7,861 bases of DNA from an uncultured Clostridia bacterium (GTDB taxonomy: Bacteria; Bacillota; Clostridia; Oscillospirales; Oscillospiraceae), in NCBI GenBank assembly GCA_937907715.1, contig CALERM010000083.1:1-7861 (forward strand), in the 5' to 3' direction. The first letter of the stretch is position 1; each line of letters begins with the position of its first letter. The notes beneath the pieces were generated by a model. That model ran no database searches and was not told the origin of the DNA. It was given only the letters and a program-made list of their open reading frames with translations. Shown piece by piece: positions 1-6,786 of this stretch. Both the position numbers and the translations under genes were made by a program.

Positions 1-177
1 ATTTCCGAAGCGGCAATGCAGGCGCTTTTGCGCGAGCGCTGCTTTGGGGCGCTCTGCGCCATCCGGCGTGTGCTGGACGAGGAAACGCCGGATGCGGAGT
101 GCTTCGGGAAAATCGAAACAATCGTCAAAATCTATGAGGCAATCGGCGCAGACGGCGGCGCGAGGCACGACTTCTGA
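1..177 (+). CDS. C-terminal end of an unrecognised protein (5' truncated)
   Basis: The frame is open from the first base to a TGA at 175-177 and gives 58 residues; the start lies outside the window. The visible part is probably helical, rich in Ala, Glu and Arg, with an acidic stretch (LDEETPDAECF, about residues 25-35 of the fragment) and the tail GADGGARHDF. From memory, small clostridial proteins with an acidic DEE..D.EC segment followed by an Ile/Val-rich helix and a GG-R-HDF tail occur as uncharacterised proteins, but I cannot name a family. The reading as real coding rests on the hairpin terminator that starts 3 nt after the stop and on codon use like that of the neighbouring genes. No function is proposed. 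Confidence 0.6.
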   Translation: MSEAAMQALLRERCFGALCAIRRVLDEETPDAECFGKIETIVKIYEAIGADGGARHDF

Positions 178-180
178 TAC

Positions 181-216
181 AAGAACCGGGATGGACCTGC
201 CACCCCGGTTCTTTTT
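181..216 (+). terminator. Rho-independent terminator after the first gene
   Basis: A perfect 10-bp stem pairs AAGAACCGGG (181-190) with CCCGGTTCTT (204-213). It extends inward by TGG/CCA after an A-C mismatch, with the loop ACCTG at 195-199. The top strand continues into a T-run (five T at 212-216), so it should stop rightward transcription. The TAA of the leftward flavoprotein gene (215-217) overlaps the T-run. Read leftward, the hairpin is followed only by GTATC, so it may terminate that operon less well. It sits between convergent genes. Confidence 0.85.
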
Positions 217-1804
217 ATGCGTTCAGAATTGCCTCGGCGGTCAGAATGCCGTCGACGGCGGCGGACATGATGCCGCCTGCGTAGCCCGCGCCTTCGCCGC
301 AGGGATAGAGTCCCGCAATCTCAGACTGCCGGTTTTCTCCGCGCACGATGCGCACGGGAGACGAGCTTCTGGTTTCCGGCGCGGTCAGGACGGCGTCGGG
401 GTTGTCAAAGCCGCGAAGCCGCTTGCCAAGCTCGGGCAGCGCGCGCTCCAGAACGCCTGTGATACGCTCAGGCAGCACGTCGTGCAGCTCGCAGAGCGTC
501 ACGCCGGGGCGATAGGTCGGCGTGACGCTGCCAAGCGCGGTACTCGGTCTATGCGCCAGAAAATCGCCCGCCAGCTGCGCGGGCGCGTGATAGTTTTTTC
601 CGCCGGCTTCGAACGCTGCGCGCTCAAGCTGTTGCTGATACAAAACACCGCCGAGCGTACTTTTATCCGGAAAATCTTCCGGCGTGAGCGTGACCAGAAG
701 CGCCGCATTGGCGTTTTCTCCGTCGCGGGCGCAGTTGCTCATGCCGTTGGTCACGACGCCGCCTTCTTCCGACGCTGCCGCGACGACATAGCCGCCCGGG
801 CACATGCAGAAGGTGTATGCGCTTGTGCCGTCCGGGAGCCGGACATTGAGCTTGTAGTCCGCCGCGCCGAGCGCCGGATTGTCCGCAAACGCGCCGTACT
901 GCGCTTCGTTGATGGTTTTCTGCAGATGCTCGATGCGAACACCCATCGAAAACGCCTTCGGCTGCATGGGAACGCCGAGCGTATCGAGCATGCGGAAGGT
1001 GTCTCTGGCGCTGTGACCGGGCGCGAGAACGAGATGCCGGCAGGAAAGCGCCTGCTCGCCGGATGGATTCTCATAGCGCACGCCGCAGACCGCGCCGCCT
1101 TGCAGCACGATGTCCGTGAGCTTTGCACCGAAAAGAACCTCGCCGCCGAGCGCGAGAATTTCCTCGCGCAGATTCTGCACGACGTTTACCAGGACGTCCG
1201 TTCCGATGTGCGGCTTTGCGTCAAATAAAATCTCCGCGCCCGCGCCTGCGTCCGCAAACTGCTCCAGAACCCAGTAGTTTCTGGGATTGTTGACGCCGGT
1301 GTTGAGCTTGCCGTCGGAGAACGTGCCTGCGCCGCCTTCGCCAAACTGTACGTTGCAGGAGGGATCGAGCGTCCCTGTTTCCCAGAAGCGCTGCACGAGC
1401 ATCCGGCGCGTCTTTGCGTCCTGCCCGCGCTCTAAAACAATCGGCTTGCAGCCCGCGCGCGCCAGAACCAGCGCGCAGAACATACCGGCCGGACCGAAGC
1501 CCACAACGACGGGGCGCTGCGCGGGAAGATGGTCCGGCTTCGGCGGCTCATAGAAGCTGTCCTGCGCGATCGATGCCTTCGGGTTGTGCGCCATTTTCAG
1601 GATCTTATCCTCGCGCCCCTTGACCAGCACGTCTACGGTGTAGATCAGGCGCACGTCGTTTTTCTTCCGCGCGTCGACCGAACGCTTTTTGATATCGAGC
1701 CGCTTGATCTGCGTGTGGTCGATGCGCAGCTGCCGTGCCGCGGCAAAGACCAGCTGCGCCATGTCCTGCTGCGGGGGCAGGGAAATGTCCCGGATGCGAA
1801 TCAT
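215..1804 (-). CDS. FAD-dependent dehydrogenase, COG2509-type
   Basis: The protein is 529 aa, the usual size for this uncharacterised FAD/NAD(P)-binding family. Residues 1-90 are the family's N-terminal domain (RLDIKKRSVDARKK at 35-48, then a VRLIYTVDV strand). The dinucleotide-binding site is VVVGFGPAGMFCALVLARAG at about 99-118, followed by PIVLERG at 121-127. Family signatures follow: VQFGEGGAGTFSDGKLNT (152-169), FSMGVRIEH (285-293), CPGGYVVAAASEEGG (335-349), a PETRSSSPVRIVR segment (476-488), and the C-terminal FAD segment PCGEGAGYAGGIMSA (501-515). It is probably a soluble cytoplasmic redox enzyme; the substrate is unknown. I chose the ATG at 1804 because AAGGAG (1812-1817, minus strand) lies 7 nt upstream. 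The frame is open back to 1858, but that part overlaps the upstream gene and lacks family sequence. The gene begins 2 nt after the stop of the BaiN-like gene, so coupled translation is likely. Confidence 0.9.
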   Translation of the reverse strand: MIRIRDISLPPQQDMAQLVFAAARQLRIDHTQIKRLDIKKRSVDARKKNDVRLIYTVDVLVKGREDKILKMAHNPKASIAQDSFYEPPKPDHLPAQRPVVVGFGPAGMFCALVLARAGCKPIVLERGQDAKTRRMLVQRFWETGTLDPSCNVQFGEGGAGTFSDGKLNTGVNNPRNYWVLEQFADAGAGAEILFDAKPHIGTDVLVNVVQNLREEILALGGEVLFGAKLTDIVLQGGAVCGVRYENPSGEQALSCRHLVLAPGHSARDTFRMLDTLGVPMQPKAFSMGVRIEHLQKTINEAQYGAFADNPALGAADYKLNVRLPDGTSAYTFCMCPGGYVVAAASEEGGVVTNGMSNCARDGENANAALLVTLTPEDFPDKSTLGGVLYQQQLERAAFEAGGKNYHAPAQLAGDFLAHRPSTALGSVTPTYRPGVTLCELHDVLPERITGVLERALPELGKRLRGFDNPDAVLTAPETRSSSPVRIVRGENRQSEIAGLYPCGEGAGYAGGIMSAAVDGILTAEAILNA

Positions 1805-1806
1805 GG

Positions 1807-3024
1807 TCAGTCTCCTTCCCCGAGCCGCCCTGCAAGGTAGCCCGAAGACCATGCCCACTGCAGGTTGAATCCGCCGCAGTCGCCGTCGATGTCCAGCACC
1901 TCGCCGCAGACGAAAAGACCGGGGCTGATGGTGCTCTCCAGCGTCCTTGCGTCAAACTCGCGCGTCGGGACGCCGCCGGCCGTTACCTGCGCGCTGTCAA
2001 AGCCCATGACGCCCTCGACCGCGAGGGTGAACCATTTGGCAATTTTGACACAGGTGAGCAGCTGCTCATCCGTCAGGCTTTGCAGCGGCGTCTGATATTT
2101 AAGACCTGCGCGCTTGACGATCATCCTGCCAAGCCGCGATTGGAGCATCCCGGAAAACAGATCCTCGGCGGCGAGCGCCGGAAGATTGGCGCGCTTTTCC
2201 TGGAGCATGTCCAGAAGTACACTCTCGCCATACTCGCGGAAAAAGTCCAGCGCCAGCTCCTGATGCTCCCCGCCGGTTGCCGCTGCGCGAGAGAGGGTGA
2301 ATGCCTCTGGTCCGCTGAGCCCGAAGTCCGTGAACTGCACCTCGCCGAAGCTGTCCTGCACGGTCTGCCCGTTCCTGCGGAGTCTGACATGCGCGTCGGC
2401 GCGCACACCCTTGAGGGCTTTGACGTAGGTCGGGTCCGTTTTGATCTGCGTGAGGCTCGGGAAAAGCTCTGTGCAGCTGTGACCGAGCTGCGAGAGAAGA
2501 TGGTAGCCCGACCTGCTGCCGCCGAGCTTTTTGCCCGCCGCGCCGCCGCAGGCAAGGATCAGCTTGTCGCCGAAGTATTTTTCTCCGATGGCGGAAAGCG
2601 CCTCATAGCCTCTTGCCTTATGCTTGACCTCGATGATATCGCAGCTGGTCACGACGTTCGCGCCCCGCGCGTCCAGTGCAAAGCGCAGCACATCGAGTAC
2701 GCTCGACGCCTGATCGGACAGGGGATAGACCTTGCCGGAATCCTCGGTAACGGTCAGAAGACCGAGCCGCTCAAAGAACGCGAGCGTCCGTCCGACGTAG
2801 AAGCTTTCCAGCGCGAAGCGCGCAAAGTCCGGCTGCTGCCCGTGGTAGTGCGTGAGCCGGATATTGCGGTTGGTGAGATTGCATCTGCCGTTGCCGGTGG
2901 CGAGAAGCTTTTTGCCGACGCGGCTCTGCCGCTCGAGGAGCGTAACCGAATTGTCCGGGTTTTCCAGCGCGGAGAGCGCCGCCATCATGCCGCTTGCGCC
3001 GCCGCCGATAATGAGTACTTTCAT
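1807..3024 (-). CDS. BaiN/HI0933-like NAD(P)/FAD-dependent oxidoreductase
   Basis: The protein is 405 aa, typical for the HI0933-like flavoprotein family (COG2081, TIGR00275). It has an N-terminal Rossmann FAD motif, MKVLIIGGGASGMMAA (GGGASG at 7-12), the family signature VGKKLLATGNGRCNLTN (36-52), a SDQASSVLD segment (103-111), FGLSGPE (234-240), AQVTAGGV (345-352), and the C-terminal FAD-contact stretch FVCGEVLDIDGDCGGFNLQW (371-390). Members are cytoplasmic flavoproteins. One is linked to bile-acid metabolism in clostridia (BaiN), but most have no known substrate, so I do not assign bile-acid activity here. I chose the ATG at 3024: AAGAGGA (3032-3038, minus strand) is 7 nt upstream, while the TTG at 3030 would be only 1 nt from it. 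It is the first gene of a two-gene operon and its TGA is 2 nt before the next ATG. Confidence 0.92.
   Translation of the reverse strand: MKVLIIGGGASGMMAALSALENPDNSVTLLERQSRVGKKLLATGNGRCNLTNRNIRLTHYHGQQPDFARFALESFYVGRTLAFFERLGLLTVTEDSGKVYPLSDQASSVLDVLRFALDARGANVVTSCDIIEVKHKARGYEALSAIGEKYFGDKLILACGGAAGKKLGGSRSGYHLLSQLGHSCTELFPSLTQIKTDPTYVKALKGVRADAHVRLRRNGQTVQDSFGEVQFTDFGLSGPEAFTLSRAAATGGEHQELALDFFREYGESVLLDMLQEKRANLPALAAEDLFSGMLQSRLGRMIVKRAGLKYQTPLQSLTDEQLLTCVKIAKWFTLAVEGVMGFDSAQVTAGGVPTREFDARTLESTISPGLFVCGEVLDIDGDCGGFNLQWAWSSGYLAGRLGEGD
1812..1817 (-). promoter_or_regulatory. Ribosome binding site that fixes the COG2509-type gene start
   Basis: AAGGAG on the minus strand lies 7 nt before the ATG at 1804. 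It is inside the last codons of the upstream BaiN-like gene, so it also encodes part of that protein's Gly-Glu-Gly-Asp end. It excludes the longer frame starting at 1858. Confidence 0.8.
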
Positions 3025-3031
3025 AGACAAA

Positions 3032-3038
3032 TCCTCTT
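3032..3038 (-). promoter_or_regulatory. Ribosome binding site of the BaiN-like gene
   Basis: AAGAGGA on the minus strand, 7 nt before the ATG at 3024, decides between that ATG and an in-frame TTG at 3030. Confidence 0.75.
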
Positions 3039-3077
3039 ACTGTGGTCTGGTTGATGTTCGGGTGGAATTTTCTTTTT

Positions 3078-3105
3078 AGTATAAACGAAAAAACAGGTTT
3101 TGCAA
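3078..3105 (-). promoter_or_regulatory. Promoter of the two-flavoprotein operon
   Basis: On the minus strand, TTGCAA (3105-3100) and TATACT (3083-3078) are separated by 16 nt, a good sigma-A type match. The expected start of transcription is near 3071, leaving a leader of about 45 nt with no strong hairpin. It points away from the promoter at 3135-3163, with about 30 nt between the two. Confidence 0.65.
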
Positions 3106-3134
3106 AGAGGAAATTCAGAGCCCCAAGGGCAGGA

Positions 3135-3163
3135 TTGCTTTTTTTTCACGCGCCTGCTACAAT
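3135..3163 (+). promoter_or_regulatory. Extended -10 promoter of the YlmH-like operon
   Basis: TTGCTT (3135-3140), a 17-nt spacer, and TACAAT (3158-3163) preceded by TGC, so the extended -10 TGnTACAAT is complete. The spacer begins with a T-run. Transcription should begin near 3170, giving a leader of only about 17 nt that consists mostly of the ribosome binding site. No riboswitch can fit there. Confidence 0.7.
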
Positions 3164-3186
3164 ATGCAAAAAAACGAGGTGAGCAA

Positions 3187-3972
3187 ATGGACCGGCGGGA
3201 AAAAATCGCGCGTCTGGCGCAGACAAGGGAAGACGAGGTGCTGCTGGCGCGCGTGTATGAGCGCATCACCACGGCGGCGCAGCGAAACGTTCCGGCAAGC
3301 TCCTGCTTTTTGTCCAAACGCGAGCAGATGCTCATGCAGGAGCTGCTGCGGGGCGAGGAATTTTTGTTCTTCGGCGGCGCGGCGCTTTCCGAGCGCGAGG
3401 TCTGCTGCTATCTGCCGGAGTATCTGGACGAGAGCTGGCTGTATTCTGAGGACGGTCCCGTTGCCGCGGTGCGCGCGTCTTTTTATGAGCAGGACCGGCT
3501 GACGCACCGCGATTTTCTCGGCAGCCTCATGGGAAGCGGCATCAAGCGCGAGACCGTGGGTGATATTTATGTGGCAGCCGGCTCATGCGATTTTCTTGTG
3601 CTGCGGGAAATTCTTCCCTATGTGCTGCAAAATCTGGAGCAAGCCGGGCGGACGAAGCTCCATGTGCAGAAAATTCCGCTGGCAGAGCTTCAGCTTCCGC
3701 AGCAGGCGGTCAAAACCGTCCGCGACACCGTACCGTCCTTGCGTCTGGACGGCATCATTTCCTCCGGCTTTTCGATTTCCCGCGGCAAGGCGGCGGATTA
3801 TGTGGCGGCGGGGAAGGCGGAGCTCAACTATCTTCCCTGTATGAAGGGCGACAAGCAGGTCTGCGAGGGGGACCTTGTGTCTGTCCGGGGACTTGGGAAG
3901 CTGCGGCTGGAAAGGGTCGGCGGCAATACGAAAAAAGGGCGCATCAGCATCGAAATTTCAAGATTTCTCTAA
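3187..3972 (+). CDS. ylmH: YlmH-like S4-domain RNA-binding protein
   Basis: The protein is 261 aa, close to the roughly 257 aa of Bacillus subtilis YlmH. The family core LTHRDFLGSLMGSGIKRETV lies at 105-124, followed by GDIYV (125-129). A C-terminal S4 RNA-binding domain spans about 185-245, with RLDGIISSGFSISRGKAADY at 186-205 and a basic, Gly-rich end (GGNTKKGRISIEISRFL). In B. subtilis YlmH binds the large ribosomal subunit and has been implicated in ribosome-associated quality control; a similar role here is inferred from homology. I chose the ATG at 3187 because GAGGTGAG (3176-3183) precedes it. The frame is open back to 3100, but that part lies upstream of the predicted transcription start. 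It leads a four-gene run. In many Firmicutes ylmH sits with sepF, ylmG and divIVA; none of these is visible here. Confidence 0.88.
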   Translation: MDRREKIARLAQTREDEVLLARVYERITTAAQRNVPASSCFLSKREQMLMQELLRGEEFLFFGGAALSEREVCCYLPEYLDESWLYSEDGPVAAVRASFYEQDRLTHRDFLGSLMGSGIKRETVGDIYVAAGSCDFLVLREILPYVLQNLEQAGRTKLHVQKIPLAELQLPQQAVKTVRDTVPSLRLDGIISSGFSISRGKAADYVAAGKAELNYLPCMKGDKQVCEGDLVSVRGLGKLRLERVGGNTKKGRISIEISRFL

Positions 3973-3985
3973 GGAGTGAGTGAAT

Positions 3986-4201
3986 ATGGAAAAATCCCGC
4001 GTCGAGCGCATCAACGAGCTTGCCCACAAGGCAAAGACCGAGGGGCTGACGGAAGAAGAACTGATCGAGCGCGACCGGCTGCGGCAGGAATATCTCGCCG
4101 CCTTCCGGCAGAATCTGCACGCACAGCTCGATAACACCTATCTTGTAGATGATCACGGCAACAAGCGCCCGTTAAAGCCGAAGCACCCCAAAAAGCACTG
4201 A
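3986..4201 (+). CDS. DUF896 (YnzC/UPF0291) small protein
   Basis: This is a 71-aa charged protein matching the DUF896 family: two N-terminal helices (RVERINELAHKAKTEGLTEEE, residues about 5-25), the family core RLRQEYLAAFRQNLHAQLDN at 31-50, then VDDHGNKRPLK and a Lys/His tail. B. subtilis YnzC is the best-known relative, a small helical cytoplasmic protein of unknown function. AAGGAG (3971-3976) overlaps the TAA stop of the YlmH-like gene and lies 9 nt before the ATG at 3986. An in-frame GTG at 3980 is only 3 nt from it and is rejected as the start. The TGA at 4199-4201 is separated by a single C from the ATG of the MBOAT gene, so the two are probably translated together. Confidence 0.88.
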   Translation: MEKSRVERINELAHKAKTEGLTEEELIERDRLRQEYLAAFRQNLHAQLDNTYLVDDHGNKRPLKPKHPKKH

Positions 4202-4202
4202 C

Positions 4203-5594
4203 ATGCAGCTGACGGATTTTACGTTTCTCTTTGCGCTTCTGCCGGCGGCGCTCGTCTGCGCAGCGCTGACGAGGAACCGTCCGCATGCACGCAATGCGCT
4301 GCTGCTGGCGCTGAGCGTGCTGTTCTGCGCGGCGTCGGGGCTTCCGGGGCTGCTGGCTGCGGCGGCTGAGACTCTCGCGGCGTTTTGGTTCGGGAGAGCG
4401 CTCAGCCGCACAGGCAATCCGGCGCGCAAAAAACGCATCCTTGCCCTGGGCATTGTATTTGCCGCGGGGCTTCTTTGCTATTTCAAATATACGAACTTCC
4501 TTCTGCAAACGCTGCAGCTGCCGAAAGTTTCGATTCTTCCGGCACCGGTGGGCGTTTCCTTTCTGACGTTTCTGCTGATTTCGTATCTGGCGGATGTGTA
4601 TCACGGAAGAATTCCGGCGGAAACGCGGCTTTCCCGCTTTTTTCTCTACGCGCTCTATTTTCCGAAGGCGGCGCAAGGACCGCTCTGCCGGTACGGCGAT
4701 TTTTCTGCGCAGCTGGACACCTGCGCGCAGGACGCGGCGCTGCCGGACGAGGGCGTTTCGCGGCTGATTCTGGGGCTGGGCAAAAAGGTGCTGCTGTCCG
4801 CCGCGGCGGGCGCGGTGGCAAAGGACGCCTTCGGGCTTCCTGCCGCGAGCCTCACGCCGGTCTATGCCTGGACGGGCGCGGTCTGCTACGCGATGCAGCT
4901 GTATTTTGATTTTTCCGGCTACACCGATATGGCGCTGGGGCTGAGCCTGTGCTTCGGCATCCGGCTGCCGGAGAATTTTAACAGCCCCTACCTCGCCGTG
5001 TCCGTCACGGACTTCTGGCGCAGGTGGCACATCAGTTTATCGAACTGGTTCCGCGACTATGTCTACATACCGCTCGGCGGCAGCCGCTGCGCAAAGGCGC
5101 GGCAGGTGCTGAACCTCTTCGCCGTCTGGAGCCTCACCGGCATCTGGCACGGAGCGAACTGGACGTTTCTGGCGTGGGGGCTGTGGTTCTTCGCGCTGCT
5201 GACGGCGGAAAAGCTGTGGCTCGGGAAGGCGTTGTCCCGGCTTCCGCGGGCTTTTGGACATGTGTATGCGCTGCTGGCGGTTCTGATCGGCTGGATTTTC
5301 TTCAACAGCCGCTCGCTGCCTTATGCGCTCGGCTTTCTGCGGGCGCTGGTTTTGCCGGGAACGGGCGCGCCGGACGGGGGCGCGTGGCTTCTTTTGTGCC
5401 TCAAGCAATACGGCTTGCAGCTGGCGGTCGGCGTTGCACTCTGCACCGATCTGGGAAAGAAGCTCTGGCAGACGCTCGGCGGCGCGCGGGTTGGAAGACT
5501 GCTCCGGTACGCCGTTCTGGCGCTGGTCTTTTTTCTGAGCGTGCTGTCTCTGACGGGATCCGGCATGCAGGCGTTCATCTACGCGCAGTTTTAG
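4203..5594 (+). CDS. MBOAT family membrane O-acyltransferase (AlgI/PatA-like)
   Basis: A 463-aa multi-pass membrane protein with about ten or more hydrophobic segments. It carries the MBOAT signatures: APVGVSFLTF (114-123) with ISYLADVYHG (126-135), the conserved MQLYFDFSGYTDMALGLS (231-248), FWRRWHISLSNWFRDYVYIP (271-290) with His276, and GIWHGANW (313-320) with the presumed catalytic His316. Relatives pass an acyl group, often acetyl, across the membrane for O-acylation of alginate, peptidoglycan or other surface glycans. The DHHW protein encoded next is the usual kind of partner. Length and N-terminus (short polar start, then a hydrophobic segment rich in Phe) fit the family, supporting the ATG at 4203. 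No Shine-Dalgarno sequence precedes it; the overlap TGACATG points to coupling with the DUF896 gene. The common FQ after SF.TF in family members is replaced by Leu-Leu. Polymer and acyl group are unknown. Confidence 0.92.
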   Translation: MQLTDFTFLFALLPAALVCAALTRNRPHARNALLLALSVLFCAASGLPGLLAAAAETLAAFWFGRALSRTGNPARKKRILALGIVFAAGLLCYFKYTNFLLQTLQLPKVSILPAPVGVSFLTFLLISYLADVYHGRIPAETRLSRFFLYALYFPKAAQGPLCRYGDFSAQLDTCAQDAALPDEGVSRLILGLGKKVLLSAAAGAVAKDAFGLPAASLTPVYAWTGAVCYAMQLYFDFSGYTDMALGLSLCFGIRLPENFNSPYLAVSVTDFWRRWHISLSNWFRDYVYIPLGGSRCAKARQVLNLFAVWSLTGIWHGANWTFLAWGLWFFALLTAEKLWLGKALSRLPRAFGHVYALLAVLIGWIFFNSRSLPYALGFLRALVLPGTGAPDGGAWLLLCLKQYGLQLAVGVALCTDLGKKLWQTLGGARVGRLLRYAVLALVFFLSVLSLTGSGMQAFIYAQF

Positions 5595-5604
5595 GGAGGC
5601 TGGC

Positions 5605-6765
5605 ATGAAAACACGAAAAAAGATTTTGTTTCCGGCACTGTTCCTGCTGGCGCTGCTGCTGACGCCGGCGCTTACGATGTTTGAGCTTCTGCACAGCCCG
5701 TCTGGCTGGTCGGTCGAGGAAAACCGCGCGCTGGCGACTGCGCCGCAGGTATCCATGCAGAGTATCTGGGACGGGACGCTTGCGCAGGACGCAGAGACGT
5801 TTTACAAGGACCATATTTTTGCGCGAAGGCTGCTGTTAAAGCTTGATACTGCCATTCAGATGCAGGTGCTGCGCCGCGCGGTGGTCCACGACGTTGTGGT
5901 GGGGGACACGGTGCTGCTGCCTGCGCCGGGCTTTTCCGCACGGCTGAACGACGAAGCGTTGGAGCGGAAGGCGGATACGATTGCCGGGGGACTTCAAAGC
6001 GTCAAACAGGCGGCGGACGAAGTGGGTGCACAGCTGCTTTTTACGATTGTCCCCGAGCAGCGCACGGTCTACGCGGAATACTACCCCGACTGGATGGACA
6101 ATCCGGGGCAGCAGACGAAGCGAAACCGGCAGGCGCTGCTTGCCGCGATAGAGCAGGCGGAAATTTCCACGCTCGATCTGACGCCGGTTTTCGCGCAGCG
6201 GGAGGATCTTCTGTCCTGCTACAGCCGCGTCGACCACCACTATACGCTCAAGGGTGCGTATCTTACCTATCAGTCGGTCTGCGAGGCGTTTGGACTTCGT
6301 GCAAGCGAGATTGCCATCTGTGAGACGCAAAGCGACCTGCTCGGCACCTACAACCGCAAGCTCTATGATCTCTCGCCCGTGCGCGAGGCGATGCAGGTGG
6401 TGCAGACGCCGTTTCCGGCATATGAACGGCTGGATAACGGCGATGCTTCCGACACGCCGCTCATCCGCGTGCGTGAGAGCGGGCAGAGCCTGTACGGAGA
6501 CTACATGGGCGGCGACATCGCAGAGACGATTGTCAGAACCAACCGCCCGGCGCTGCCCAGAATCCTGATTGTGGGCGACTCGTTTACGAATGCGCTCGAA
6601 CCGCTGGCGGTGTTCGACTTTGCCGAGATGCGCAGTCTGGACTACCGTCACTTTGACGGACCGGCGCTGTCTGATTACATCCGTGCGTACCGACCGGATT
6701 ACGTTCTGATTCTCAGAGACGACGTCAGCTGTCTCGACACGGACGGAAACGGCGCCTTACAATAA
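5605..6765 (+). CDS. DHHW family protein, SGNH-like acyltransferase partner of MBOAT
   Basis: The protein is 386 aa with a basic start (MKTRKK) and one hydrophobic segment at about 7-26, so it is likely anchored with the body outside the cell. Near the N-terminus it has the family feature SVEENRALATAP (36-47) and a FYKDHIFAR segment (66-74). The signature DHHYT is at 210-214 (Tyr where the family name has Trp), followed by LKGAYLTYQ. ILIVGDSFTNALEPL (320-334) holds the SGNH-type nucleophile Ser326, and the C-terminus has RPDYVLILRDD. Asp210, His212 and Ser326 are candidate catalytic residues by analogy with AlgJ/AlgX. With the MBOAT protein it would attach acyl groups to an extracellular glycan; this is inferred from the pairing. 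AGGGAGG (5593-5599) overlaps the TAG stop of the MBOAT gene and is 5 nt before the ATG. A hairpin follows at 6787. Confidence 0.88.
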   Translation: MKTRKKILFPALFLLALLLTPALTMFELLHSPSGWSVEENRALATAPQVSMQSIWDGTLAQDAETFYKDHIFARRLLLKLDTAIQMQVLRRAVVHDVVVGDTVLLPAPGFSARLNDEALERKADTIAGGLQSVKQAADEVGAQLLFTIVPEQRTVYAEYYPDWMDNPGQQTKRNRQALLAAIEQAEISTLDLTPVFAQREDLLSCYSRVDHHYTLKGAYLTYQSVCEAFGLRASEIAICETQSDLLGTYNRKLYDLSPVREAMQVVQTPFPAYERLDNGDASDTPLIRVRESGQSLYGDYMGGDIAETIVRTNRPALPRILIVGDSFTNALEPLAVFDFAEMRSLDYRHFDGPALSDYIRAYRPDYVLILRDDVSCLDTDGNGALQ

Positions 6766-6786
6766 GAGAGGCAAATCAAGCAAAAG

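Noticed and set aside
44..1228. 394-codon + strand frame opposite the COG2509-type gene
   Set aside because: It is Arg/Ala/His-rich with no recognisable domain and runs antisense to a gene with full family motifs. GC-rich codon use produces such shadow frames.
1805..1858. 18-codon N-terminal extension of the COG2509-type protein
   Set aside because: It overlaps the end of the BaiN-like gene and has no ribosome binding site of its own, while the ATG at 1804 has a well-placed AAGGAG.
1735..3054. 439-codon + strand frame opposite the BaiN-like gene
   Set aside because: Its composition is that of a shadow frame, it has no ribosome binding site, and it overlaps two well-supported genes on the other strand.
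3100..3186. N-terminal extension of the YlmH-like protein
   Set aside because: It spans the predicted promoter and lacks family similarity; the ribosome binding site at 3176-3183 fits the ATG at 3187.
3025..3186. Riboswitch or structured leader
   Set aside because: Both leaders are short (about 45 and 17 nt) and show no conserved fold.
4011..5030. 339-codon - strand frame opposite the DUF896 and MBOAT genes
   Set aside because: It is extremely Arg/Gln-rich, has no domain, and lies antisense to conserved membrane-protein motifs.
5037..6651. Long - strand frames opposite the MBOAT and DHHW genes
   Set aside because: They are shadow frames of low-complexity basic sequence and none carries a recognisable motif.
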